Notes under the pieces: model-generated | The model's database searches: none | Told to the model about the DNA's origin: nothing | The model's input: the letters and a program-made list of their open reading frames with translations, nothing else | Shown here: positions 17,235 to 24,527 of the stretch, piece by piece | How the letters are laid out: each line of letters starts with the position of its first letter | Position numbering within the stretch: position 1 is the first letter of the stretch | Source of the DNA: JANLSO01 sp031362405 | GTDB taxonomy: Bacteria; Actinomycetota; Thermoleophilia; Miltoncostaeales; Miltoncostaeaceae | Reading direction: 5' to 3' | DNA: 34,743 nucleotides | Assembly (NCBI GenBank): GCA_031362405.1 | Contig: JANLSO010000097.1 | Coordinates: forward strand, 1-34,743 | Made by a program: the position numbers and the translations under genes

Positions 17235-17486
17235 ATGGCTCCGTCGATGGAACGCATGCAGATTCTCCTCACCTCGGACCAACGGCGCCGCCTCACCCAG
17301 GCGGCGCGGTCGCAGGGGACTGCCGTTACCGCTCTGGTCCGCGAGGCGATCGACGAAAAGTTTCCACCAGAGACAACCGCGATGGAGCGTCGGGCGGCGG
17401 CTGACCGGCTCCTCGCGATGCGGGTCGCCTACATCGAACCCGACGAATTGAATCGCCTGCTCGACGATCGCTTCGACATCCCGTAG
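17235..17486 (+). CDS. Ribbon-helix-helix-like antitoxin (module 1)
   Basis: An 83-residue protein whose N-terminal part (ERMQILLTSDQRRRLTQAARSQGTAVTALVREAIDEKF) has the ribbon-helix-helix pattern of VapB-type antitoxins, which bind DNA as dimers. The C-terminal part would wrap the toxin. The stop TAG is followed at once by the GTG of the PIN toxin. The ATG at 17235 is preceded by TATGGT ending 6 nt before it, with no ribosome-binding site, suggesting leaderless transcription. An in-frame ATG at 17247 is an alternative start. Confidence 0.8.
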   Translation: MAPSMERMQILLTSDQRRRLTQAARSQGTAVTALVREAIDEKFPPETTAMERRAAADRLLAMRVAYIEPDELNRLLDDRFDIP

Positions 17487-17912
17487 GTGGTCTTCGTCGA
17501 CACCAACGTGTTCGTCTACGCAATGACTGACTCCGCGTACAGCGGCGGGTCACAGCTGGTGGTCGCCGCCATCGGCGCAGGACGAGGGGCGTGGGCGACG
17601 TCGACGGCGGTGATCGAAGAACTCTGGCACCTTGAATCGCGCGGACGTCTGCCGGGTGGCAGCGGTGCCGCCGTCGATGTCTTCTGCCTTCTGCGTCCCG
17701 TGCTCGACGTCAGCGACGACGTCATAAAACGGGCATTTGCACTCGCGGGCTGGGGCCTCGGGACCAACGACCGGGTACACGTGGCGACGTGTTTCGCTCA
17801 CAAGATCACGACGATCGTGACCGCTGATCGTGCGTTTGACGCGGTGCCGGGGTTACGTCGGATCGACCCCTCTGATGTCCCCGCCGTGGAGTCTTTGCTG
17901 ACGACGGGATAG
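17487..17912 (+). CDS. PIN-domain ribonuclease toxin, VapC-like (module 1)
   Basis: A 141-residue PIN-domain protein; this fold cleaves RNA, often tRNA or rRNA, using Mg2+ held by acidic residues. The expected acids are present: D5 in VFVDTNVFVY, E44/E45 in STAVIEELWHLE, D95 in TNDRVHVATC and D114 in TIVTADRAFD. The start is GTG at 17487, directly after the antitoxin stop, so translation is coupled. Together with 17235-17486 it forms a type II toxin-antitoxin pair. Confidence 0.85.
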   Translation: MVFVDTNVFVYAMTDSAYSGGSQLVVAAIGAGRGAWATSTAVIEELWHLESRGRLPGGSGAAVDVFCLLRPVLDVSDDVIKRAFALAGWGLGTNDRVHVATCFAHKITTIVTADRAFDAVPGLRRIDPSDVPAVESLLTTG

Positions 17913-17929
17913 GTGCTACGTTGAAGCAC
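17913..17929 (+). promoter_or_regulatory. Inverted repeat with -10-like element before antitoxin 2
   Basis: GTGCT and AGCAC flank 7 nt. TACGTT at 17917-17922 ends 7 nt before the ATG at 17930, so the transcript would be leaderless. The repeat could be the operator for autoregulation by the antitoxin. Confidence 0.4.
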
Positions 17930-18205
17930 ATGGAACAGGTCGGAGTCAGAGAACTGAAGCAGAACGCGAGCGCGGTCCTGCGACGTGTGGCGGCAGGGGA
18001 GTCGCTGATCGTGACCGACCGGGGTCGACCGGTCGCGCGTCTGAGCCCGGTCAAGAAAGGCCCGCTTCAAGAGCTCATCGACGCAGGCCTCGTGACGATG
18101 CCGACCGGGCGTCTGAGTGGTGGTCCGCCCCCGGTCCCGCCACGGCCCGGCCAGATGACGGCCGGCGAGGCCCTCGCGCGTGATCGAGAGCAGCAGCGCT
18201 ACTGA
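17930..18205 (+). CDS. Phd/YefM-type antitoxin (module 2)
   Basis: A 91-residue antitoxin with the Phd/YefM fold pattern: MEQVGVRELKQNASAVLRRVAAGESLIVTDRGRPVARLSPV. The family binds DNA through its N-terminal half and neutralises the toxin through its disordered tail, here Pro- and Gly-rich (LSGGPPPVPPRPGQMTAGEALARDRE). A TTG nine bases upstream is in frame, but ATG at 17930 fits the family and a likely leaderless promoter. The PIN toxin starts 3 nt after the stop. Confidence 0.88.
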   Translation: MEQVGVRELKQNASAVLRRVAAGESLIVTDRGRPVARLSPVKKGPLQELIDAGLVTMPTGRLSGGPPPVPPRPGQMTAGEALARDREQQRY

Positions 18206-18208
18206 GTC

Positions 18209-18604
18209 ATGCCGTGGTACCTCGACACATCCGCTTTCGTGAAGCTCGTGTCTGCCGAAGACCGTAGTGACGAGTTTCGGGCATGGGTTGCGAAGACAGA
18301 ACGGTCCGAGGTCCTGGTTTCGTCCGATCTCCTTCGTACTGAGGCGGTCCGGGCGATACACCGCAGTGCGCCCGAGCAGCTGCTCGCGATCCATGGCCGG
18401 TTGGGCGGCCTCGTCCTCCTTCCGATGTCGGCCGAGATCTTTCGCCGGGCGGGAGATCTCGAACCCGCCGCTCTTCGCTCACTCGACGCACTCCACCTCG
18501 CGGCGGCGGCGAGCCTCGGCGGCGACCTCGCGGGCGTCGTCACCTACGACATCCGCATGGCCGAAGCCGCACACCGCCTCGGAATCGCGACCATCGCGCC
18601 GTAG
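18209..18604 (+). CDS. vapC: VapC-type PIN-domain toxin (module 2)
   Basis: A 131-residue PIN ribonuclease of the VapC type. Catalytic acids are visible: D6 in WYLDTSAFVKL, E45 in LLRTEAVRAI, D93 in SLDALHLAAA and D114 in TYDIRMAEAA. The SLDALHLAAA and TYDxRM signatures are typical of VapC proteins paired with Phd-like antitoxins in actinomycetes. It follows its antitoxin by 3 nt. Confidence 0.9.
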   Translation: MPWYLDTSAFVKLVSAEDRSDEFRAWVAKTERSEVLVSSDLLRTEAVRAIHRSAPEQLLAIHGRLGGLVLLPMSAEIFRRAGDLEPAALRSLDALHLAAAASLGGDLAGVVTYDIRMAEAAHRLGIATIAP

Positions 18605-18695
18605 CGCCCACGACTTCCGGTCAGTGCCGCGGCCAGTGGTGCCGATGTGAGGTGTGCGTGTAGCGTCACGCGACCTTCGGCCCGGGAGACACGAG

Positions 18696-20021
18696 ATGCG
18701 CGCGGTGAGGCGAACCACGGTGGCCACGATCATGGGAGCGCTTCTCGTGCCCGTTCCAATGGCGACGGCGCAGACCCCCGTGCAGCCCAAGTGGGCGGAT
18801 GAGCAAACCGCGCCGCTGACCAACGCCGAGGACTACTCCGTCGAGCATGTCGCGCTGTCGCTCGGCGGGGGTGCCACCGCGGGGTTGGCGCTCGATGACG
18901 CCGCCGGGCGGGTGCCGTTAATCATCGAACGGGCGACCGTCGGGCCCGCGTGGGGAGCGCCCGTGCCGCTTGCCGCCGCGGGACGTGTCGACCTCGGTCC
19001 GCTGGTCGCCCGCAACGATCGTGGCGACGCGGTGGCCGTCTGGGGTTCGAGCGGTGGACCCCTTCTGGCCGCGGTGCGGGTCGGCTCGGCATGGAGCAAA
19101 CCTGCGGAGATCGGCTCGCAGGTTCCCGTTCTGCGCACCGGCCGCCCCGACGACTCGATCAAGGCGGCGATCGGCGCCGACCGCATCGCCCGCGTTTCCG
19201 TGCTGACCTGCGCCGGTGGATGTGGCCTGGTCGTCTACTCCCGGGCGGTCAAGGGCAACACCTGGACGGCCTCGGGTCGTCTGAAGACCCCGGCCGACGC
19301 GACGCCCACGATCGGCTGGTCGGTCGGCACGACAGGCCACACGCTGGTCACCTGGCGAAAGGGCACACGCATCCTGGCGGTCCGCCGGGCACCGACCGAC
19401 AAGAAGTGGCAGGTCACGCCCGACCAGCTGAAGGTCGGTGACGCCAGCGGAACGCTCACAACGGTCGTCGGCGCGACGGGCGAGATGGCGATCGGGTGGC
19501 CAACAGCCCAGGGCGTGGGAGCCAGCGTTCGCCTGCCGGGCGACCTGCGTTGGGGAGCCCCCCGCAGGGTCACCCGCACCGCCGGGGCCGGCGAGCCGAC
19601 CGTCGGTCTGGGCTGTGAGGGAAGCGTCGTGTTGGCGTGGACGCAACCGGATGCCGCGACGACGGTCGTCTTCGCCAGCGCCGGCCAGGGCACCGATGGT
19701 CTCCTCGCAGACCCGGGAAAGATCGGCACGTACGGCCGTGAGGACCGCGCCCTGCGTGTCACCACGACGACCCTGCTCGGAACCTCTGGCCTCGGCTTCG
19801 TGTCGTGGGCCCGGGCGGAAGGCGACGCCCTGGGCGGCGGCTCGGCCCGCCCGAACGACGGCGACACCCAAATCGGCGGCCTCGGCTTCAGCGGCACCTT
19901 CCGTCTGAGCCCCGCGCCGGTCTTTACCGCCGACGGCAAAGGCCTCGTCGTCGCCACGAGCCGCGACGGCCTGGAGTTCCAGGAGTTCACCCCTGGCGAC
20001 GACCGGGTGCGCTGCCCCTGA
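18696..20021 (+). CDS. Secreted beta-propeller-like repeat protein of unknown function
   Basis: The 441-residue product starts with an export signal (MRAVRRTTVATIMGALLVPVPMATAQ), with likely cleavage near ATA-Q. The mature part is a string of short beta-strand units with a recurring pattern such as VGPAWGAPVPLAAAGRV, VGSAWSKPAEIGS and DLRWGAPRRVTRTAG, which suggests a beta-propeller, though no blade count can be given. Similar proteins of unknown role are frequent in Solirubrobacterales. The ATG at 18696 is chosen because GGGAG lies about 7 nt upstream and the signal peptide then begins correctly. A GCCGATGT at 18641-18648 could be part of its promoter, but the -35 is poor. Confidence 0.7.
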   Translation: MRAVRRTTVATIMGALLVPVPMATAQTPVQPKWADEQTAPLTNAEDYSVEHVALSLGGGATAGLALDDAAGRVPLIIERATVGPAWGAPVPLAAAGRVDLGPLVARNDRGDAVAVWGSSGGPLLAAVRVGSAWSKPAEIGSQVPVLRTGRPDDSIKAAIGADRIARVSVLTCAGGCGLVVYSRAVKGNTWTASGRLKTPADATPTIGWSVGTTGHTLVTWRKGTRILAVRRAPTDKKWQVTPDQLKVGDASGTLTTVVGATGEMAIGWPTAQGVGASVRLPGDLRWGAPRRVTRTAGAGEPTVGLGCEGSVVLAWTQPDAATTVVFASAGQGTDGLLADPGKIGTYGREDRALRVTTTTLLGTSGLGFVSWARAEGDALGGGSARPNDGDTQIGGLGFSGTFRLSPAPVFTADGKGLVVATSRDGLEFQEFTPGDDRVRCP

Positions 20022-20031
20022 GACTGGCGCA

Positions 20032-20058
20032 AAACAACTTTGCGAAATAAAGTTGTTT
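20032..20058 (+). promoter_or_regulatory. 10-bp inverted-repeat operator of the Fic gene
   Basis: AAACAACTTT and AAAGTTGTTT are perfect complements separated by 7 nt, ending 2 nt before the ATG at 20061. A further half-site, CAACTTTGCG, repeats at 20035-20044 and at 20075-20084 inside the gene. The likely binder is the winged helix at the Fic C-terminus. Confidence 0.65.
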
Positions 20059-20060
20059 AT

Positions 20061-21317
20061 ATGGCGGGAGAAAGCAACTTTGCGGGCCGCGGTCACGCGC
20101 GACCGCGCGCGACGTCGGTCACCCGGCGCTGGCCTGCCGACCCTGGGGCACCCGGAGGCAAGGCCAACCGGGTGGGTTTCGACTACGCCGCCCATGTTCC
20201 GGCTGAGATCGCCGGGTGGGATCCCGACCTGCCCGCATCGATTGCATCGGATGTCGGGGACGTCGAGCAGGAAGTGCGCGAACTGGCTCGCCAGGCACCC
20301 CTTCTCGGCGCGTTGCTGTGGCCTCTGCTTCGCAGCGAGGCAATTGCGTCGTCGCGTATCGAAGGGCTTGTGGTCAGTCACCATCGGCTTGCTGCCGCGA
20401 CTGGCGCCGACGGTACCGAGGATTCCCTCGCCCGGTCGGTGCTCGGGAACCTCGACGCGCTTCGCCGCGCCCTCGACCTTGCACACGGACCGATCACCAT
20501 CGCAACGATCTGCGACATCCACCGCGCCCTGCTCGAGGACACCCCCCACGCAGCGATTGCCGGGAGGGTGCGGGAAACTCAGAACTGGATCGGTGGCCGG
20601 CACCCCAACCCGCGGAGCGCAGCCTTCGTGCCACCACCCGAACACGAGCTGGAGCGGCTACTCGGCGACTTTTGCCGCTTCTGTGAACGCGAGGATCTGC
20701 CCGCCCTCGTACAGGCCGCCATCGCCCACGTTCAGTTCGAGACGATCCATCCGTTTGCCGATGGCAACGGACGCGTTGGCCGAGCGCTGATCCAGGTCAT
20801 CTTGCGTCGCCGCGGACTCACCGACCGTCGCGACGGCTCGCCGTTGGTCTTCCCGCCGGTGTCCCTCGCGATCGCCGCCCGTGGCGGCGCATACGTCGAT
20901 GGCCTCACGAGTTTCCGGTCGGGCGACCACGCCCGATGGCTCGTCTTCTTCCTCGAGGTCGTCCATCACGCGAATGCCATCGCGGATCAACTGGCCCGGG
21001 CGGTATCAGAGCTTCAACGCGGCTGGCGGGTCAGCGCAGGCGAGCCCCGCTCCGGTTCGGCCGCCTCAAAGCTGATCGTCGGCCTGCCCGACCAGCCGAT
21101 CATCGGAATCCGCGCGGCGGTGAGCCTCACGGGACTCTCCGCTCAGGCAACCCGCCTCGCCATCAATCGCCTGGAAAGCGCGGGGGTACTTCGGGAAACC
21201 ACCGGCAAAGGTCGCCTGCGCCGATGGGAATCGGTCGGCCTGTTCGACGCGGTCGACACCATCGAGGCGTCCACGGCCGCCCGTCGCTCACGGAACCTCG
21301 TGACCTCGCCACCGTAG
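20061..21317 (+). CDS. Fic family AMP-transferase-like protein with C-terminal winged helix
   Basis: The 418-residue protein has a complete Fic motif, HPFADGNGRVGR at 230-241. An inhibitory-helix motif of the (S/T)xxxE(G/N) type, SSRIEG, lies at 97-102 ahead of the core, which places it among Fic proteins with an N-terminal regulatory helix. Fic enzymes usually transfer AMP from ATP to a hydroxyl side chain. The C-terminus (about 325-400) has a winged-helix pattern (AAVSLTGLSAQATRLAINRLESAGVLRETTGKGRLRRWE). The ATG at 20061 is preferred over TTG at 20040, which lies inside the operator. It faces the methyltransferase gene ending at 21335, with 17 nt between. Confidence 0.9.
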   Translation: MAGESNFAGRGHARPRATSVTRRWPADPGAPGGKANRVGFDYAAHVPAEIAGWDPDLPASIASDVGDVEQEVRELARQAPLLGALLWPLLRSEAIASSRIEGLVVSHHRLAAATGADGTEDSLARSVLGNLDALRRALDLAHGPITIATICDIHRALLEDTPHAAIAGRVRETQNWIGGRHPNPRSAAFVPPPEHELERLLGDFCRFCEREDLPALVQAAIAHVQFETIHPFADGNGRVGRALIQVILRRRGLTDRRDGSPLVFPPVSLAIAARGGAYVDGLTSFRSGDHARWLVFFLEVVHHANAIADQLARAVSELQRGWRVSAGEPRSGSAASKLIVGLPDQPIIGIRAAVSLTGLSAQATRLAINRLESAGVLRETTGKGRLRRWESVGLFDAVDTIEASTAARRSRNLVTSPP

Positions 21318-21334
21318 GTCGCGTAGCGGCAACC

Positions 21335-22144
21335 TCAGGGTGTGCGACAGAAGGCGACCAAGGTGAACTTGCCGCTCGGCTCGCGGAGGCGGTCGATCTG
21401 GAGCGTTGCCAAACCGGCGCGCTCGATCAGCATCGCCAGGGACGCGGCCGAGAAGGCGTGCAGGTGTTCGATGAAGAACTCCTCGCGGCCGGGGCCCTCG
21501 ACGCGGGCCGCTTCGCCGTCGGGCACCTCGATGTAGACGAGCCCCGCCGGAGCCAGGAAGTGCCGGGTCCGGCTGAGCATCGCCAGCGGATCGGGGACGT
21601 GTTCGAGCACCTTGTTCAGGCTGACGAGGTCGTGGCAGCCGAGGTCGTCTGAGGCCATGAAGTCAGCGTGCACCGCGGCCACGCCGGCGACTTCGCGGGC
21701 GTGCTCGGCGGCGCGTTCATCCGGGTCGAGGGCGAGGACGTCCCACCCCCCACGCGCAAGAGCCCAGCCGAAGACACAGAGCCCTGAACCGATGTCGAGG
21801 GCGCGCGGAGCGCGCCCCGGGCTCAGGTACGGGGCGCAGAACTCGGTGACCCGCCGCACTCGACCCGCGTTGTCGGAACTCTGCGCCGGAAGGCCGATGA
21901 TCCGCTCGAAGGTTGCCCGCATGCGATCGCCGTACGTCGCGTCGACATATCCGCCGCCGTACAGCTCGTCGAGATCGACGCCCGGGTCGAGCACCAGATG
22001 GCCGCAGGCCCGACAGCCGCTCACCTCACGCCGGTAACGACCCTCCAGAAAAGGAAAGGGAGTCTCCCCTTCCGGCGGCGTGTCGTACGTCCATGCGATC
22101 TCGAGAAACCGGCCGTCACACGGGCAGCCCAGAGGTCCCGTCAC
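21335..22144 (-). CDS. Zinc-ribbon class I SAM-dependent methyltransferase
   Basis: The 269-residue protein has an N-terminal Cys cluster (C7, C9, C44, C47; GCRACGHLVLD) followed by a class I methyltransferase fold: ALDIGSGLCVFGWAL binds S-adenosylmethionine, LDPDERA carries the acidic ribose contact and SLNKVLEHVPDP is the motif II region. This layout is common for sugar C- or O-methyltransferases in polysaccharide clusters. The GTG start overlaps the stop of the upstream 128-aa gene (GTGA). It is the last gene of the short wbuX operon, so methylation of the same sugar that WbuX amidates is likely by inference. Confidence 0.8.
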   Translation of the reverse strand: MTGPLGCPCDGRFLEIAWTYDTPPEGETPFPFLEGRYRREVSGCRACGHLVLDPGVDLDELYGGGYVDATYGDRMRATFERIIGLPAQSSDNAGRVRRVTEFCAPYLSPGRAPRALDIGSGLCVFGWALARGGWDVLALDPDERAAEHAREVAGVAAVHADFMASDDLGCHDLVSLNKVLEHVPDPLAMLSRTRHFLAPAGLVYIEVPDGEAARVEGPGREEFFIEHLHAFSAASLAMLIERAGLATLQIDRLREPSGKFTLVAFCRTP

Positions 22145-22527
22145 GCCGTCTCGACGCCGAGCGCGCGCTCTAGACCCTCGAGGCGCTCGGTCGAGTCGAG
22201 CCAGGCGACGACCTCCAGCCGTTCGCTGTCGAGGTATGCCGCGAACTCGGCCTCACGGCCGTCTTCGACCAGCATCACGAACCACTGCTGCTTGGTGTTG
22301 CGCACGAGGGCGGCGTGCAGACCGAAGCGCAGCAGACGGCCGTTCAAGGACGGGGTGGCGTAGAAGCCCCAGCTCTTTCGGGCCAGGTCGTACTCGCCCC
22401 CGGCGGGAGTCGTAAAGGTGACCTGCTCGTCGTCGGCGAGGGCCAGATGCCCGGTGTCGTACATCGTCACGGCGTCCTCGAGGCCGCAGATGAACGGTCG
22501 TGGCGGATCGGTCGCGGTCAGGTTCAT
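22141..22527 (-). CDS. Conserved-looking protein of unknown function in the wbuX operon
   Basis: A 128-residue protein that I cannot assign to a named family. It is soluble, with no signal or membrane segments, and has an alpha/beta composition. Segments such as FICGLEDAVTMYDTGHLALADDEQVTF and YDLARKSWGFYATPSLNGRLLRFGLHAALVRN look structured rather than random. The ATG at 22527 overlaps the stop of wbuX (ATGA), and its own stop overlaps the methyltransferase GTG. The tight coupling suggests it works with WbuX, for example as an accessory or acceptor-binding subunit; this is inference from position only. Confidence 0.65.
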   Translation of the reverse strand: MNLTATDPPRPFICGLEDAVTMYDTGHLALADDEQVTFTTPAGGEYDLARKSWGFYATPSLNGRLLRFGLHAALVRNTKQQWFVMLVEDGREAEFAAYLDSERLEVVAWLDSTERLEGLERALGVETA

Positions 22528-23651
22528 GCGGGCTCGCTCCACTGCCAGTCAGGAATCAAGAAGTCGTCGATCACCCAGCGACCGTGGCGGCGGCTCCAGA
22601 TGGCCGGATCCCGGAATGTGTCGGCAACCCGATCGAATTCCTGACGATCGATCCCCACGAAATCGCAGAAACGGAAGATGTCGGCGCGCGGCGTCTCGTC
22701 ACCACGCGAGCGAATCGCGGCGATCGCCTCCTCGCGCGTCATCCGGCCGTTGCGGATTTCGAGCGACAGGTTGTCGTAGCTTCGCGTGAAGCCGAACTTG
22801 TGCCACTTCAACCAGTGGTGCACCGAGATGAAATCGTCATCGACGTCGGCGAAGTCGTAGTAGCCGGTGCGTGGCCCGCTGGGGTCTGCCGAGAACCCGT
22901 GGGCCTTGGCGACCTCGAGCACCTTCTCGGGATCCCACGAGAAGTAATGACCGAGAAAAACCGCCTCGCACCCGGCTGCCTCCAGCTCGTCTTCGTCGGG
23001 GCCGCGGTACGGCAGCATGTCGCGCGCGGTCATGAACGGGCCCAGCCAATCGCGCCACGTGGTTCCGTGAGTCACGCCGAACTTGGCCAGCCAGGCGGCG
23101 TTCAGGCGGTTTCCCAGCCCGACCCCGTTGAGCGTGCCGTACTCGGTGGCGGAGTTCTCACCCCAGACGACCAGCGGGATCCGGTAGCGCACCGCGATCG
23201 TCAGAGGAATCGCAAACAGCGACATGTGCATGGGTATGCCCGGGTCGCCGAGCCGCCGGAACGCCTCCAGCATGAAGCGCGATTCCACCTTTGGGCTGAC
23301 CTGATAGTCGATGTGGTCGACGCCGAGGTCGATCAGGTTCTGCAGGTTGCGCCGGCCGATCTCGGTGCGAGCGGGGGTCTTCCAGGTCACGCACAGCGGC
23401 CGCAGGCCGTGCTTCAGGCACGTGACGACCTGCCAGGTGCTGTCCTTACCCCCGCTGACGGGAATCAGGCAGTCGTACCCCTCGCTGCGCGCGATCGACC
23501 GCTCGACCAGTGCCCGGAAATCGGCCGCGCGCGCCTTCCAGTCGATATCGGGGCGCTGACCGTGAGCCCGGCATGCGTTGCACACGCCCTCGGCATCGAG
23601 CTCGAGGTTCGGTCGGGAGTCGGGCAGCACGCAGCGGACGCAGTACCTCAC
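22524..23651 (-). CDS. wbuX: N-acetyl sugar amidotransferase, WbuX/WbpG/PseA family
   Basis: The 375-residue enzyme belongs to the N-type ATP pyrophosphatases that turn a sugar N-acetyl group into an acetamidino group, as reported for WbpG in Pseudomonas and PseA in Campylobacter. A four-cysteine zinc site (C4, C7, C24, C27: RYCVRCVLP, GVCNACR) precedes the PP-loop SGGKDS at 66-71. Later signature regions are WGENSATEYG, GHYFSWDPEK and HHWLKWHKFGFTR. It should need ammonia from a HisH/HisF-like pair; one lies on the opposite strand at 25501-28190. GTG at 23651 is the family start, and the region upstream does not resemble the enzyme. Confidence 0.88.
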   Translation of the reverse strand: MRYCVRCVLPDSRPNLELDAEGVCNACRAHGQRPDIDWKARAADFRALVERSIARSEGYDCLIPVSGGKDSTWQVVTCLKHGLRPLCVTWKTPARTEIGRRNLQNLIDLGVDHIDYQVSPKVESRFMLEAFRRLGDPGIPMHMSLFAIPLTIAVRYRIPLVVWGENSATEYGTLNGVGLGNRLNAAWLAKFGVTHGTTWRDWLGPFMTARDMLPYRGPDEDELEAAGCEAVFLGHYFSWDPEKVLEVAKAHGFSADPSGPRTGYYDFADVDDDFISVHHWLKWHKFGFTRSYDNLSLEIRNGRMTREEAIAAIRSRGDETPRADIFRFCDFVGIDRQEFDRVADTFRDPAIWSRRHGRWVIDDFLIPDWQWSEPA

Positions 23652-23702
23652 GCCCGGCAGCGTAATGGCCACACGCAGTCGCGGTGGGGCCCAGATGGGG
23701 AG

Positions 23703-23710
23703 GTATCGGC
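23703..23710 (-). promoter_or_regulatory. Possible sigma-28 -10 element upstream of wbuX
   Basis: The minus strand reads GCCGATAC, seven of eight bases of the FliA -10, about 52 nt before the GTG at 23651. The expected -35 position reads GGAT, so the -35 is absent. It is kept because the distance to the gene matches the better sites here. Confidence 0.3.
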
Positions 23711-23740
23711 GCTCAGATCCGCCGAATCCCCCCGAACCGT

Positions 23741-23863
23741 TCAGCTCGGTTTGCGGCGCTTCTTCTTTACAAGGCGAAGCGGGCAGCCGGCGCACATGCG
23801 CTTCGACACGCAGCAGGTCTTTTTGACCTTGACCCGCTTGTTCTTTTTGTCCGACGGCACCAC
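23741..23863 (-). CDS. 40-residue basic Cys-rich protein
   Basis: A very short open frame encodes a 40-residue protein with a Lys-rich start and end and the cysteine spacing CC-x5-C-x2-C (KTCCVSKRMCAGCPLRL). Small proteins of this kind (CC...RC..CP followed by basic residues) recur in actinomycetes with no known role; the cysteines could bind zinc and the basic tails nucleic acid. Start is GTG at 23863 or the next GTG at 23860, with TACGAT ending just upstream, so the message could be leaderless. It lies about 90 nt before wbuX, but no functional link is visible. Confidence 0.6.
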   Translation of the reverse strand: MVPSDKKNKRVKVKKTCCVSKRMCAGCPLRLVKKKRRKPS

Positions 23864-24015
23864 CGCATATCGTACACACCGAACGTCAACTGTGAGGGTC
23901 GCCGAACAACGGTCACCGGGATCGGGGTTTAGGGAGAGTGACGACCTATCTGGATGGCCGGCGCGCGAGTACCGCTTCCAGGAATCTGGCAGTAGTCCGT
24001 CCGCCACACATTCCA

Positions 24016-24456
24016 TCAGCCGTGTGGCGACACCTCACCGTCACGGTCGATGAGGACGCGCCCCATGTCTGCCTCGTGCGCGGAGGCCGGCGTAAACGAT
24101 GAGACCTCGACCCGACGACCCGTGCGCTCTTCGACCCGGGCGGTCAACGCGTGGCGGGCGCTCGGGGTATCACGGCCGAGACGCACCGCGAGGTGAACGG
24201 CGCTCTTGGCGGTTCCGGTGCCCTCGGCGAGCGCACCACAAAGTACAGCGGTACGTACGTTACGCTCGGTGCGGAGGGCCTCCATCAGCCCCGAGATGAG
24301 CGTCCAGTGGCCTTTGAGGTAGGCGCGTTCCGAGTCCGAAATCACGACCCGACGCGGGCTCAGGCGTTCCGCCCGAACCACGCCGCCGGCCACGTACCGG
24401 CGCAGAGTGCGCCCGCTGGTGTCGAGATCGCGCGCGAGATCGGTCAGACGGGTCAC
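24016..24456 (-). CDS. HTH protein with degenerate nucleotidyltransferase domain
   Basis: The 146-residue protein has an N-terminal helix-turn-helix (about 1-45, TRLTDLARDLDTSGRTLRRYVAGGVV) and a C-terminal region shaped like a minimal nucleotidyltransferase. The family motif GSxAxG...SDxDL appears at 74-89 as GALAEGTGTAKSAVHL, so the serine and both metal-binding aspartates are replaced. The usual family ending (GRVLIDRDG) is kept. It is therefore probably a DNA-binding pseudoenzyme rather than an active nucleotidyltransferase. Start is GTG at 24456 with a weak ribosome-binding site. It follows the methyltransferase gene by 71 nt in the same direction. Confidence 0.65.
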   Translation of the reverse strand: MTRLTDLARDLDTSGRTLRRYVAGGVVRAERLSPRRVVISDSERAYLKGHWTLISGLMEALRTERNVRTAVLCGALAEGTGTAKSAVHLAVRLGRDTPSARHALTARVEERTGRRVEVSSFTPASAHEADMGRVLIDRDGEVSPHG

Positions 24457-24527
24457 GCGAAGCCACCACCCTGAAGGTGAGAGCGGGTCGTCTTACGTGG
24501 ATCAGCCATCCGTCTCACACCCCGAGC

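Noticed and set aside
18918..20645. 575-residue minus-strand open frame across the secreted protein and fic genes
   Set aside because: It crosses two plus-strand genes and the operator between them, with no domain pattern.
22500..24053. 517-residue plus-strand open frame opposite wbuX
   Set aside because: It is antisense to an enzyme with intact zinc and PP-loop motifs and has no start site or homology of its own.
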